The position numbers and the translations under genes were made by a program. From contig CM066918.1 in the NCBI GenBank assembly GCA_033964015.1, positions 23,705,387 to 23,769,386 of the forward strand: a DNA stretch of 64,000 nucleotides, written 5' to 3'. Numbering within the stretch: position 1 is the stretch's first letter; every line of letters starts with the position of its first letter. The notes beneath the pieces are model-generated. The model saw only the letters and a program-made list of their open reading frames with translations. It did not search any database and had not been told where the DNA came from. Of this stretch, positions 22,209 through 33,898 are shown piece after piece. This stretch comes from Scolanthus callimorphus (Eukaryota; Cnidaria; Anthozoa; Actiniaria; Edwardsiidae).

Positions 22209-25200
22209 ATGAAGTTTGTTCTGTTTATCGCGGTGGCCGTTATTGGCTGTTCTGCTGCTGCTGATCTCCACAGACCTGAAGGTATGAAGTGCTCCGGTTG
22301 ATTTACTCAAACTCGTGCTGCAAGTATCATATAACCCTCTCTAGGTACAACCACAATGTTGGTACGATAGTCGAATACTTCGAATACCTTAACTTATAAC
22401 TACGTTTTTATTCTGTCGTTCCTAGTGTATAGCTCAGAATTTGAACACTAAAAATCGAGGAATAAAATTTATAGATACTATAATTCTACTTTGGAAGGGA
22501 ACTTGAGCCAAGAGGCCAGTTAAAGGTGCACAAAACGGATTTGTTCCGCAAAAGATCTCTTCCGGACCCCCTTTCTTGGCCGGCTGTGTAAATTTTCAAC
22601 AAGAAGGTTGCTGGCGAAAACAATCAATACAATGTTCTAGAGGGAAATTATTTTAAAATTCCGGGGAGAAAAATGTCCTAGTCGTCTGAAATTTTTGTAC
22701 TGTTTCCCGCGCTTTGTTGGTAAATGTTGATCGTTCTACAAACGCCTTCAAATATTTCAAACATTATCATACAATATTTTGATATTTTTCTGTTAGCAGG
22801 CAATAAAAAAATATCTATCCCTTTGCTGCCTGAGAAAAATTGGATCTGAGGATGTCCTGGGGAAAATCATACAAGGTGCCTCCTGCCAAAAAGGGACAGA
22901 CAATGTTTTCCATCAACTTTAAAAAGACTCATATTTACACCACAGAAACACATGCAAACGGGAAATAAGCGCGCCGTTTCAACACATTTTAGGAGCCGGA
23001 GTGCCGGTTGTATAACCCGAGTTAAGTTGCGTTTATAATTCGGGACGCCTGCATAAACAAGCCTTTCTCAATTTTTTGCGCGCTCTTTCTTCTTTCTGAA
23101 CAGCACGAGAACTATGGGTTGAATTTAGTGACAACTCAAACGCTTTCCGAGTTTCCTGATTACGCCTTCTGTTTTTTTATGACAACAGAGAACATCGGAA
23201 TTAAAGACCCCGCCCTGTTCGAAGGCGACATGTACCTTACTCCGGCCCAGCGCCACGCGGCCATGACTGGCGGCGACGTAAGCAAGGCCGGCCTGGGACG
23301 AGCTTCGATAAGTGGTGGTTTGTGGCCCAATGGGATCGTCCCTTACACAATCGACCGGGAATTCGGTATGTAGGTTTGGCTCACTCTACTGTGTTGACCC
23401 TTAGCGTAGGGGTTGGGTGCTTAGCATTTGCGTCAAGGATCGCCCTGAGGATCGAAGGACCGAAATAAACGTCGGAAACGTTGGCATATTTTGCGTTTCT
23501 GTTTTGGTTTTCCTTTCTCTATCAAGGATCGGCGCCAAATGATACGAAACGTTTTTGTCGAGATGTAATACCAAGTGAAATGGCGCTTACAATTTGCTAA
23601 TTTCTATTTCACCAAATCAGTTGGATGAAATATGAAATGATTGTCAACATGGACTAGAAACACAGGGAATTTCTGCAGAAACCCATCCATGAGAAAAGTT
23701 GAATTTCCCATGGTAGAAGAATGGGAAGTGTTCGGCTTTCCCATGGCTATCCATGTGAATTCCGAACACTTCCCATGCGTGGCACTACGTTTCTGATTGA
23801 CGTGGATAGTGGCTTTTTGCATATCTACACCAAGCCGTTGGCTCTCGGTAAACATTGGGCCACACTATCCACCTAATAGAATAAGTTGTAAATGTTCCGA
23901 GTTTCAGGAGCCACAGAGCGCGCGGAATTGGATATCCACTGACTTGGTGGATACTAAAACCGGTGGAGTACCACTGGTACAAACCTACGAACTGTTAGTT
24001 TCGCAAAACATAAGCATATTATCTGATTTTTCATATGCTTCACATGATGTTCCCCAGAGAAAGAGAACAGAGCAATGGAAGTTCTCGGAGAAGCGATGTG
24101 GTTATGGGAGAGCAAGACTTGTATCAAATTTAAGAAAAGAACAAACGAGCCGAACTACATTCACGTCCACATGGGAAGAGGGTAATTAGAACTTTTTATG
24201 GGCAACCACATCAAATAATAGATTTGACACAGCTACAACCTGTGAGATGAGTGCTATTGATAAGTCAGCGTCAATTTTGAAAGCGTATGGCCTTGTTACA
24301 CGAAGCAATTTTTCACGCAACGAAGAGGCAATTTTTTACGCAACTATAGCGAATAAAAAAGATTGGTTTACAGCTAAAATCGTTGCATCGCGACCCGCGT
24401 TTCCAAAACATCGATTTGTTTTTGGCTTTGCTGTCCCCCCAGTCCAATCTTATGAGCCAATCAGATTCTTGCCCTGTTTCGCCTAAAGCAGTCGCCTGGC
24501 TTTCTGTCGCGACGTTGTCTGGTTTTAGTTCAGAGGGAATCCATTTGACTGCACTAGGCGAAACAGGGCAAGAATCTGATTGGCTCATAAGATTTGACTG
24601 GCGGAGATGTCACGCGCTCGCAATTTTTCTCGCAACTCGTCAAATGATAAAATTTTGAAAACACCAAGGAAACCATTGCGTTGCAAGTTGCAGAACGTCG
24701 CCGGGGCATGTCACACTCGCAGTTTTCGCTGGAACTATCGCAACAAAATGTTGCGTTGAGGAGGGTCAGATTCAAGATTTGCCACGTGTATCATATAGTT
24801 TCTGATAGCATCCTTTTAGTTTGAAATGTTGGAGCTGACCATGTCCTCTCTAACGTATGAGATGCCAGAAAAACTTGTAATCTGAAAGCGAAATTTCAAA
24901 AAGACGAAAGCAATTCGAAAACGTTGTTGTTTCTTTATTGTCATTTTCCACACGACGTGACTTTTTTTAGCATCACTATAGATGAGTGCCAGGATCGCTT
25001 GCTATAGTAATCATGGTGTGTTCTTCTCTTGTGTCATCTAGCTGTACCTCGCGGGTCGGAGTGTACGGTGGTCGTCAGTATCTTTCTCTTTCGTCCAGCG
25101 GGTGCTGGTTTAAACACACAGCAGTACATGAGATCGGTAAGTTGTATCCAAACAACATCATTATCTAACCAACCAAAACTGGTGAACTGTTCTAAAACTT

Positions 25201-26983
25201 CGATATTTTGGGGGTTTCTGTTACGTCACTCATAAAGTGTGAGCCAATCAGGTCCTTGCCCGGTTTTTGCCTCGTTGCAGTCAGTTGGCTTCTCTCGCGA
25301 CGGACCAGATAGATATTGCTATTTGCTGCGATTTGATTGGTTGAGACTAGCGTCCTGCCACGTGCTATTTCAAAACGGCGTAGCAACGTCTCGTTTGTCC
25401 CATAGAAACGTGTGTTCATGCCTTTTCGAAACACAACTTTGCAGTGCCCAAAACAACAACAAAAATGTTTGGTGTCCACGCTTAAACGCAAATAGCAGGA
25501 TCTCGACCGAAGCCACCCTATCAGAGACAATTACGTTTATTGACTATTTTATGTCGCATATTCTACAGGTCACGCGCTGGGATTCTACCATGAACAGTCA
25601 CGCCCTGACCGTGACGACTACGTGACAATCCACTGGGATAACATCCACGACGGTAAGTACTGGAAAGATAGCTGGAAGCAACACGGCCATGGCTCTAACC
25701 AACTGTCTGAAACCAAGGAGGTTGTGTCTTTCTTGTTTAAGACTACAAGTTCGCGTTCAACAAATACACGTCGTTCACCATCAACTCGCTTGGGACTCCT
25801 TATGACTACGCCAGCATCATGCACTACGAGGAATACGCATTCAGCAAAAACAAGGAGAAGACCATTACTCCCACGAAACAAGGGGTAACGACAACAAACG
25901 AAATTCTATTAGATAAATTCACCACATGACGATTGAATTCCACATCAAATTTCACGCGAAAAAAGATATCAAAGCGACGTTTTTCAAGTGAAATTTAACG
26001 TGGAATTCACGAGTCGAGTGTCGAGTGATTATTTTTTTGGGGCCCTAGAGCAGTCTAAACACCCATAAACAAAAGCTAGCACACCAAGAAAGCTGCGGAA
26101 GGTTGTTGATACATAAAACCTCCTTGATTCATCTTAGCACTGCCAATTCAGTTAGCGAATCGAAAGTGAAAGGACAATTGAGGCTTGATTTATGCACTTT
26201 ACTCTCCATTCTCTCAAAATTCCCTCAATAACGCTAGTCTTCTCATCAGAACTGGCAGCGTCCCAGGAAGTTCGATTCTCTTCAACAGTTTTGCCAGCTA
26301 AGACTCAGCAGATATGTCAAGTCAGTTGCTAGTTCTTGACATATTTATTCCCATACATAGGTTAAACTGGGAAACAGAGAGGGTCCGTCCGAGATTGATG
26401 CCCGGCAGATGAACTTGCTGTACAAGTGTAGCGGTGGAGGGGGCGGCGGTGGAGGTAGGTGGAAGATCAGAACTTCCTCGTTTCTTTCAAGTATCATCAG
26501 ATTCGAGCAACTTGTGTCCAAAAATCTGGAAAGTAGAAACTTATTGGTTTTATTTTAGTATCTTTTAAAAGGTTTACATGCAACGGTAGTAACTCGCGTT
26601 AGTCCCTGTTAAGAAATCTTGAAGGCAACCTGGGAAATACATATCAAAGTTTATATACAATTCGCCTTTGTCACACGGCACCCATCTTGGATTTTCTAAT
26701 ACAGCAAAGCTGGCATGAGAGCGAGGCCAAGCGTGTAAGCTCACCCGCGCATAGTCATTTCTGTAAGAACAATTCCAAGATGGCTGCCGTGTGACAAAGG
26801 CGAATATTTCACTTGAAATTTTCCTATTATAGGACCTGATAGTACTTTATCGTTCTTTATTTTAAAGGAAACTGTCAAGATATGAACCACTTTTGCGCCG
26901 AATTTGCGGGAAAAGGAGACTGTGAGAATCACCCTCTATCCATGGGGTACTACTGCAAGAAAAGCTGCGGCAAATGCTGGTAA
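22209..26983 (+). CDS. Astacin-ShK metalloprotease copy 3, intact, secreted
   Basis: Exons: 22209-22281, 23189-23365, 24058-24181, 25042-25136, 25569-25652, 25742-25884, 26361-26454, 26868-26983 (stop TAA 26981-26983); 301 aa. Signal peptide residues 1-17 ([17 protein letters not shown]). Propeptide with FEGDM in exon 2, LWPNGIVPY at the catalytic start. Zinc motif H154-E155-IG-H158-ALGFY-H164-E165 with all three His and the Glu; Met-turn SIMHY 209-213. A 7-8 Gly linker precedes one ShK domain with six Cys at about 266, 273, 282, 293, 297 and 300, ending CKKSCGKCW. Exon sizes match copy 2 except one extra codon in exon 4 and the linker. AATAAA at 27052. Introns contain MITE insertions (24290-24745, 26661-26804). 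It is the best-preserved copy and the reference for judging the other two. Confidence 0.92.
23667..23785. repeat. Partial MITE, gggaatttct...aaacccatcc family
   Basis: Same sequence as the palindromic elements at 53397-53548 and 53633-53812, but without the matching right end. Confidence 0.65.
24290..24745. repeat. Composite palindromic MITE in copy 3 intron
   Basis: Core 24452-24596 is a palindrome (atgagccaatcagattcttg and caagaatctgattggctcat). Flanks carry ttcacgcaacg-type and cgcaacaaaatgttgcg motifs. Related copies at 25222-25330 and 50990-51345. Confidence 0.7.
25936..26007. repeat. Short hairpin repeat
   Basis: gaattccacatcaaatttcac is inverted as gtgaaatttaacgtggaattc about 50 bp further on. 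Confidence 0.6.
26661..26804. repeat. MITE of ~144 bp in last intron of copy 3
   Basis: Terminal inverted repeats ttcgcctttgtcacacggc and gccgtgtgacaaaggcgaa, with adjoining ccatcttgg/ccaagatgg. Confidence 0.85.
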
Positions 26984-28642
26984 GACATTTTAAAGGTGAC
27001 TCACTACAAAGGTATCAGGGAAGTCGACTAACAATTTGATAAAAATCTTTGAATAAAATAATTTGCATATTCTTAGAAACTTCTATGTTATTGTTTTCAA
27101 TAAATAATTGCCAGAATTGACTCTTACAACACGAAACCTCGAAAACCAAATTCGAAAATCGAATTTTCTAAAACTTGGCTTGATTTGTGTCCACGTCGAG
27201 GGAAGTTTATTCCTAACATTTGAACCAACACGACGAGTATTTTTCGCTACGAAAATACGGGCCCACAAAAATAGCCATTGCCATATGGGCGTGGCCAGAT
27301 CCTTTTTGTAAGTACGAAAAAGAGTAGTCTAACGACATCATCATAGAACTCTTTTCTTGTATTATTCATGTCTATTTTGCAGCACATAACTATTTGATTG
27401 TAACCAGAATTCGTGGTATCGTGACACTGAGCTACGAGTGTTAGGGTAAAAACAGTGATAAGAAAATGTATAATTCGAATGCCAATCTCATGTTCCTTTT
27501 TGCACAAAATTCCTGCATAACAGTCTCTGGACAAATGGGGATATCTCTATAGGCATGCATAAGGATAGTCTCCCTCGCTACCCACGACACAAAGAACGGG
27601 CTTCGAGGGAGACTAATAGCATAAGGACTGCCTGCACAAATGTTGACACTACTACAAAATGTTTTTCACTAACACACTGCTGCCGCCAGTCTGTGTTTGC
27701 TCCTGGATTTGCAGTACGAGAAACATCCATAGATAGATAGAAATTTATTTTTTCGCACGGCATCATATCAGCTAAAGCTGGTTTACATATGAACCGTGAC
27801 TTTCTATCAATACATTGGCCGTTTTCACACTAGAGACGAACAAATCATCTGGACGGACAAATCGTCTGAAGACGAACAAATCGTCTGATGTGAAAACGGG
27901 ACGAACAAATTTTTAGACGAACAAATCGTCTAAATTTGTTCGTCTGTTTGGCCTACGATTTTTCATAGGCGCTTTGTTCGTGTAGACGAACAAATCGACT
28001 AAAGATCGACCTAAATTCACACTAGACGTACAAAAGACGAACAAATCGTCAGACGATTTGTCCGTCCAGACGATTTGTTCGTCTCTAGTGTGAAAACGGC
28101 CATTATGTTAAGATATCCAGAATACTTAAAATGTGATGTGATCCAGAACACTGAAAATGTGAAGTTATGAAACCATATGTAAAAGAAACAAAATTTTAGT
28201 ACGCAGCGGCGTACTTACGCCATTGATTGTAACTTCTGGAAAAAGCCTTATTTACTTATTTATACAACATTGGAAAAGGAATTGCAATAAGATTCAGAAT
28301 CGAATACATTTTATTGGTGTATATATACATGTTGCACAACACCGGAAGTGTTGTTTCTTTTTTTCTTTCTTTCAGAAATAAGAAAGGCTCGCATGAAGTA
28401 CTGAAGACAGTTTCAATCAAGTTGATTACTTTAGATGAAGAACGTAGCATTATCCCTCGCGGTAATGTTTATCTACAAAGAATTATACCTGCCAGCAATA
28501 TACAAGACTGCAAAGAATGATCTAGTGTTGCACAAAGGGAAAATCACAAAATAAAATTTCATGCTGTGAAGCGCTAGTACATTGTCCTTGTCATTTTGCA
28601 CGACGCTAATCATTTTAATATTGTTCTTTCACTTGACGCACT
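26984..28642. other. Intergenic interval between astacin copy 3 and the LU gene
   Basis: Contains the copy 3 poly-A signal, a possible LINE 3' tail (27740-27800) and a MITE (27819-28101). No coding exon supported. Confidence 0.4.
27819..28101. repeat. MITE with repeated GACGAACAAATCGTC motif
   Basis: Ends ggccgttttcacactagaga and the inverted tctctagtgtgaaaacggcc. The interior holds many copies of gacgaacaaatcgtc or its complement, itself partly palindromic. Confidence 0.9.
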
Positions 28643-30152
28643 TTAAACTATAAGTCTTCTCATAAGAAATCCGGTAGACAGCAAGATCAATCCCAGAAAC
28701 CCTTGCTGGCGCACAGAGCTACTTGTCGGGTTTGCTTCTGTCGCGATCCCTTGCGCATGACTGCTTGTGGTTACACCGCTACCGCTGGTCACTGTAGGCA
28801 ACGTCGTAGGCGCCACTCCATTACAATAATCAGTAGAACAAAACTTGAGAAACTCGCAGCTCTCGAACTGGAGGACCGGATTTGAGCTGCTGTTTTGGAA
28901 CAATCTTGAGCAGTTCTGTCCAGGCGCGCATAATTTGGAGAACGCCACGTGTTGTTTAAAATTCACCTTCATGGTACCGCACGACGGTAAATGGCTTGGA
29001 CACTCCTTGATGACTTGGTTCTGTTCACATTGCGCAAGACTTCCGCCACCACATTGATAGCACTTGAGTGATAAACCTAAGGAATGCGATCAAAAGAAAT
29101 TAATGAGACCATGTTGTGCGGTTTAGAAATCTGCAAAATGAACAGGAGTCTCCATCTTCTCCATTTGTCTAGCTATACATGTAGGCACATGAGTAGAAGG
29201 ATCTATTTTAGACTGAATTGGTTCAACGCGTGGATTGTGATGGTGGCACCGATTTCAGCCATCTGGAGATTTTTACATTTTTAAATATTAGTCCAATATT
29301 GTACGTGATTGAGGCTAACCGAACGATACTCAGAAGTTTAAAAGTCAGAGTGTTTTTCTGCTGCCAGATCACCTGACAAGAACTGGAAAATCTGCCTGTG
29401 CAGCAGTAAAGGCTGGAGCCTTCTGGAGCCTGTAGAGAGTGAAATATTAAGTCTTGGTGAAGCCTACTGGAATGCCAACAAAGCAAGTGGACTCAAACTG
29501 TGTGTGTAATGCACGTCCTCGTGTGGCTGAAAGCAGAAACAGAAGCTCCACAACGCGAGAATACCGTTACATTAGCCTGCAGTAACAGTATCTTTTTGTA
29601 TTTCAATCGCTATGTACGTGCTCAAAGTATACTACTGTAGACTGATATTTATTTGACCTCTGGGCTATTATATTGTGAAATGAGCTTGTGTAATCGTTTG
29701 CGACAAGTCAAGGAATGACCTGTTTATCCAAGATTTCAAAATGCTTTTCACTATAAAGAACTAGCGTGCCTGCAAGACGGGCCCGATTTCTTGATTAAAT
29801 CGTGCGATATGGTTGCTAATACCCAGAGGGTCAAATTAATTCCTCACGAGTGAAGAGTAGCTAAGAACAGAGTTGAGATGCACAGCGCGCGCGACAGCTA
29901 GCGTGTTGGATATTTGGTTATTTAGGCGTGCTGTTACATATTTTCTTCGTCGAAAATCAACCATGCAAAACGAGAAATCCTAGGATTTCTGTCAGGGGTG
30001 CTACAGGACCTACAGAACTACAGAATGCGCCATAACTATCAATACCTCCTTAGAGCTGATGCTCAAGCATTCAACTTTCATTTAAACTCACCTTCTTTGA
30101 ATACGCACGCCAGCACCACGAAAACAACCAGTCGAAACACAGCAGATCCCAT
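28643..30152 (-). CDS. Ly6/uPAR (LU) three-finger protein with GPI-type tail
   Basis: Two coding exons: 30092-30152 (ATG 30150-30152, donor GTGAGT) and 28643-29076 (acceptor CCTTAG, stop TAA 28643-28645); 164 aa. Residues 1 to about 18 form a hydrophobic signal peptide (MGSAVFRLVVFVVLACVF). The mature part begins LSLKCYQC and has ten Cys, ending FCSTDYCN, the Cys-Asn signature of the LU three-finger fold. A Ser/Thr/Pro-rich spacer and a hydrophobic C-terminus (GFLGLILLSTGFLM) suggest GPI anchoring. LU proteins act at the cell surface as receptors, modulators of ligand-gated channels or matrix-binding factors; the ligand here is unknown. Snake three-finger toxins share the fold, but the GPI tail argues for a membrane protein. 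Confidence 0.88.
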
Positions 30153-30181
30153 TATATGGCCTTGAACTTGTGAATTACTTG

Positions 30182-30198
30182 GTATAAATATATAAATA
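30182..30198 (-). promoter_or_regulatory. TATA-like element of LU gene
   Basis: On the minus strand the sequence reads TATTTATATATTTATA, about 30-45 bp upstream of the ATG. The short distance would imply a very short 5' UTR, so it is tentative. Confidence 0.4.
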
Positions 30199-31659
30199 CT
30201 GCTACTTCGCTACGAAGTTAGAGCTTATCTTTCACCTAGACTAAAACCTGTAACCTCAGCTGCGATCAAATACATCCCAAGGGTCTATAAACCCGATAGT
30301 CCCCGTGGGCCGGGATGACACCATTTCCGGTAGCGCCCATGTGGGATAGGCGGGATTACTTCCGTCGGTACGCGGCGCTTTCAGTTTTCGGTAATGATGC
30401 TGATCCTTTTAGGAATTTTTTAATGCGAATCCTCCGCTATTTTTGGACAACAGAGGAAGTTGTATCACTGCCAAAAAGGGTATTATATCAAGAGTAAAAA
30501 GGTTTTGGAGTTGTTGCAATTTCTCCAAAAAAGTCCCTCGTAGTCGCGCGATCGAATCCCAGAGCGTGGCGCAGTAGAATCTCAAGAGTGTGGCAAGTCT
30601 ACCTGCGTAGTGGCGTAGAGAAGAGAAGGGGGGCCACGAAGAAGAGAACATAGAGTGACTACCAAAAATAGGGCTTGGTCAACTGATTGCGAGAACCAAC
30701 AACAACAACAAATGTGCTTCCTCGAAGTTGAAAGAAGGCACACGTTGATATTTGTATTTGTTGGCTCAAGAGCTCTTTTTCTAATGGCTTGCTGTCTGGG
30801 GTTTGGTCACGCTTTCGTTTCCTTCCTCAAGAAGAGTGACTTGAGAACGACAACACATTTCTCAAACATTTGACTTTTCGTTGATCTTGGACGCTTTGCT
30901 GCGTTTTCATAACTCATGGGAACTCTGGCACCTACCTTGATCGCACAACTATTAAAAACACTTAGCATTCATAAACAGCACTCAGAGGTTGTGCAAAAGC
31001 TACCGGGTTGCTAAGATGTTTGATTCAGGGGACGCTTTGAAAACACAATAAATTAGTCTATGTAGAGTTCGCAGAGTTATGAAAACGTAGCGAGTTCGAA
31101 CGTAGAACAGGGTCAAAGGAAACGCACCCCTCTCTCCCTCGTCGCGTTGGGACAACAAAAAAATTTGCCTCTACTAAAAATATAGCTGATGACATACAGC
31201 ATATTTTTTGGTACACAGTTCAAGTTGATCTCGATAATTGCCTTTCACGTACGCTCGACTTTTGTGGCTGTTGTCATAGTTATTTCTCTTTTGGAACAAC
31301 TCTGGTGATTGACCGCAGCTTTCTTTAATTGCGCTCGGAAACTCTCAACTGCATGCAATTACGATCGTCCGACTACCGTGGATGCTTTGAGACATCTTTC
31401 AAGGCCTAATATAGTTTACATCCGAACAATACAAAGCCTGTCATTACATGGGACCGAATAATTTTCACTTTTCAACAAGAGTCCATCTGTTTTTAATCAA
31501 AGCTATAAGCTTATGATGGGTGTTCTTGTTATAAAACATGTAGTTCAAACGTTCAAAACAGGTCGCATAATCCTCCGAAAACAGTGCTGTTTATCATTAA
31601 CACTACTACATCGCACACCAAGTGCTTCGTGAGATCACAAAACACAATTTGACAAGTTA
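30199..31659. other. Intergenic interval, no gene seen
   Basis: No exon or RNA gene supported on either strand. A fragment similar to the 5310-5618 foldback lies near 31065. Confidence 0.4.
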
Positions 31660-31760
31660 ATGACGTAATACTGTGGTATATAAGAGGACATACCACGGAC
31701 ATTTAGCAGATGCACAGATGACGTAATCCTGTGGTATATATACAGTACACGTACAGATGA
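31660..31760. repeat. Repeat with tgacgtaat-ctgtggtatat units
   Basis: Two tandem-like copies of gacgtaat(a/c)ctgtggtatata; related sequence at 52460-52620 (gtggtatataagaggacata in both). Confidence 0.65.
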
Positions 31761-31845
31761 CGTCACTTTGCACGCGTTACCAAAGTGTTTGAAATGCGCA
31801 CGCGGTTTAGAATTTCCAATGTTATTTTCCCGTGTGTCTGTACTT

Positions 31846-32293
31846 TAAAGCCGGGGAAATACGAGGCACAAAATCCCTCAACTTGTCGCGCAACATTGTT
31901 GCGTTGCAAGTTGATGATCAATGTAGCGCGTTTTTCATCTCGCGCCACAACTTGTCGCGCAACAAAAACATTTTTGCAGGTTGTGAAAACTTGTTGCGCG
32001 AAGTAGAACGCGGGTCTACTTTGAGACACAAATTCTGGCTCTGTTGCTCGTTTTTCATCAAACACACAACTTGTCGCGCAACAATTTGCCTACAATTCAA
32101 GTTGATTAGTCAATAGAAATGAGATGCTAAGGGGCAAAATCTGCCTTGGGCTCGCGTGTGTGATCATCAAAACAAAATGTTGCGCGACAAGTTGTGAATT
32201 TGATGAAAAACGAGCAACAAATAATAGACATGCAACGCAACAATGTTGCGCGACGAGTTGATGGTTTTTGTGCCTCGTATTTCCCCGGCTTAA
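31846..32293. repeat. MITE with AAGCCGGGGAAATACGAGGCA ends
   Basis: Ends are inverted: ccggggaaatacgaggcaca and tgtgcctcgtatttccccgg. Interior rich in acttgtcgcgcaacaatgttgcg palindromes. TTAA is present next to both ends. A second copy lies at 36551-36944. Confidence 0.85.
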
Positions 32294-32436
32294 CAGATCC
32301 ACAAAACAGTCACGCCACTCTTTTGAATTGCAGCGCCGCACGGAAAAATATAATATTTTCCATTTAACAATTATTCCTCGAGGTCCTCAAGCCCGAATGG
32401 CCTCTGGTTCCTCTGAGTTGAAAGTTCGAAATGGAA

Positions 32437-32548
32437 TAGAGCGGATTTCACATGACTGTCGTGAGTAATTCGCAAATACTTTGTATTCAGAATTACTGTA
32501 ATTACTTTGCGATTGGTTTCACGACAATCAAGTGAAAACCGCTCTATT
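32437..32548. repeat. MITE, AGAGCGGATTTCA family
   Basis: atagagcggatttcacatga and the inverted caagtgaaaaccgctctat flank ~110 bp. Confidence 0.75.
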
Positions 32549-32737
32549 TAAGTCGAATCCAACTAGTATGGTATATTTTCCTAGCAAAAATGTTTTTACA
32601 GTAATCCGTTACTAGTAGGCTAGAAGAGTTGATTTGATCGGACGATGAAATAGGTACTTATCAGAAACTACTCCTCAGGTACATTCTCGTTATCTTCTGC
32701 CGTTTGAATAAAATCTTTTAACATTTCCATGTCCACT

Positions 32738-32812
32738 AGCCTGCGAAAGCCGACGCTTCTTTGCGAGAGTCTCTTTCGACGAGCGCCAAGTGGTGTCGGT
32801 TTTCGCAGGCTA
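32738..32812. repeat. Short hairpin element
   Basis: agcctgcgaaagccgac and gtcggttttcgcaggct are inverted ends 75 bp apart. Confidence 0.7.
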
Positions 32813-32892
32813 CATGTCCACAGGAATGCCAGCTACAATGTAGCTGTTCAAAATACAAGGAACGAAGATGAACGCGCGAGGTTTAGAGACGC

Positions 32893-33274
32893 TAACGGTT
32901 GGTTCTCACTGTAACGCAAGCGCAAGGATAAGCAACTCATACATTTCCTTTTGTGGTTCACTCTGAACGCAAGCGCAGACGCACGCGCAATCGAGAAAAT
33001 GCGTTCCCTTGCACTTGCACAAGCGCAAGCCGCAAACATCAATGTTGATTGCGTTTGCACTTGGGTCGCTATGATTCACACCTGCCTTGCGCTTGCGTCC
33101 TGCTCTTGCGTCCTGCTCTTGCGTCCTGCTCTTGCGTCCTGCTCTTGCGTCCTGCTCTTGCGTCCTGCTCTTGCGTCTTGTGCTTGCGTCCTGCTCTTGC
33201 GTCCTGTTCTTGCGTCCTGTGCTTGCGTCCTGCTCTTGCGTCCTGCGCTTGCGTTCCAGTGAGAACCAGTCTTA
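32893..33274. repeat. MITE containing a 13-bp minisatellite
   Basis: Ends ggttctcactgtaacgcaag and the inverted cttgcgttccagtgagaacc. The interior from about 33085 to 33256 is ~13 copies of tcctgctcttgcg with few variants. Confidence 0.85.
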
Positions 33275-33432
33275 ACTAATACAAACCACACTTTATACCA
33301 CGCCACAGAAAATGCAGCCAATCAGAATGCAGGAATGGCGTTGTATATTCGGCGGTATTCCACTCAACCTTCCCATCGTACACTGCAATTACTTAAAACG
33401 TTGTCTTGAATTTTCTGTAGCGTAGTATAAAA

Positions 33433-33595
33433 TAGTTATACAATGAATTCTCGTGGTATACTGCAGAATATCCCACTTGTCACTTCTATTTTCTTAGCAG
33501 ACACATGGCTCGCCCGAAGGCTCGTGTGTATACCAGAAAATACAGGTGACGCGTGGGATATTCTGCGGTATGCTACTCGAATGCATTGTATAACT
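33433..33595. repeat. MITE, ttatacaatgaattctcgtg family
   Basis: Left end ttatacaatgaattctcgtg and right end cgaatgcattgtataac are inverted, with gcagaatatccca/tgggatattctgc inside. Confidence 0.8.
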
Positions 33596-33898
33596 AGTAT
33601 ATAACTACTAAGCAGCTCAACCAATCAGAATGCAGCATTAATAATAGACACTAGTGGGATTTGACTAAAAATCTATACACATTCACGAATACCGCGTTCG
33701 GTGATGAAGGTCGATATGAATGCTTCTATGAATAAAATAAGAAACCATAACGTAGCATTCAGCTTATTCTGTTTATTCTCACATAGAATATGGACCAGTT
33801 ACAAAATAAGTTAATAGATAAAAATGGTTCTAAAATAATGTCGTGCATTTCACATGAATCTCTGCAGGTCAGATTTTTCAGCCGATGGATAAAGAAAG

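Noticed and set aside
32951..33321. Cys/Leu-rich ORFs in several frames
   Set aside because: Translation of a 13-bp minisatellite; every frame is open by construction.
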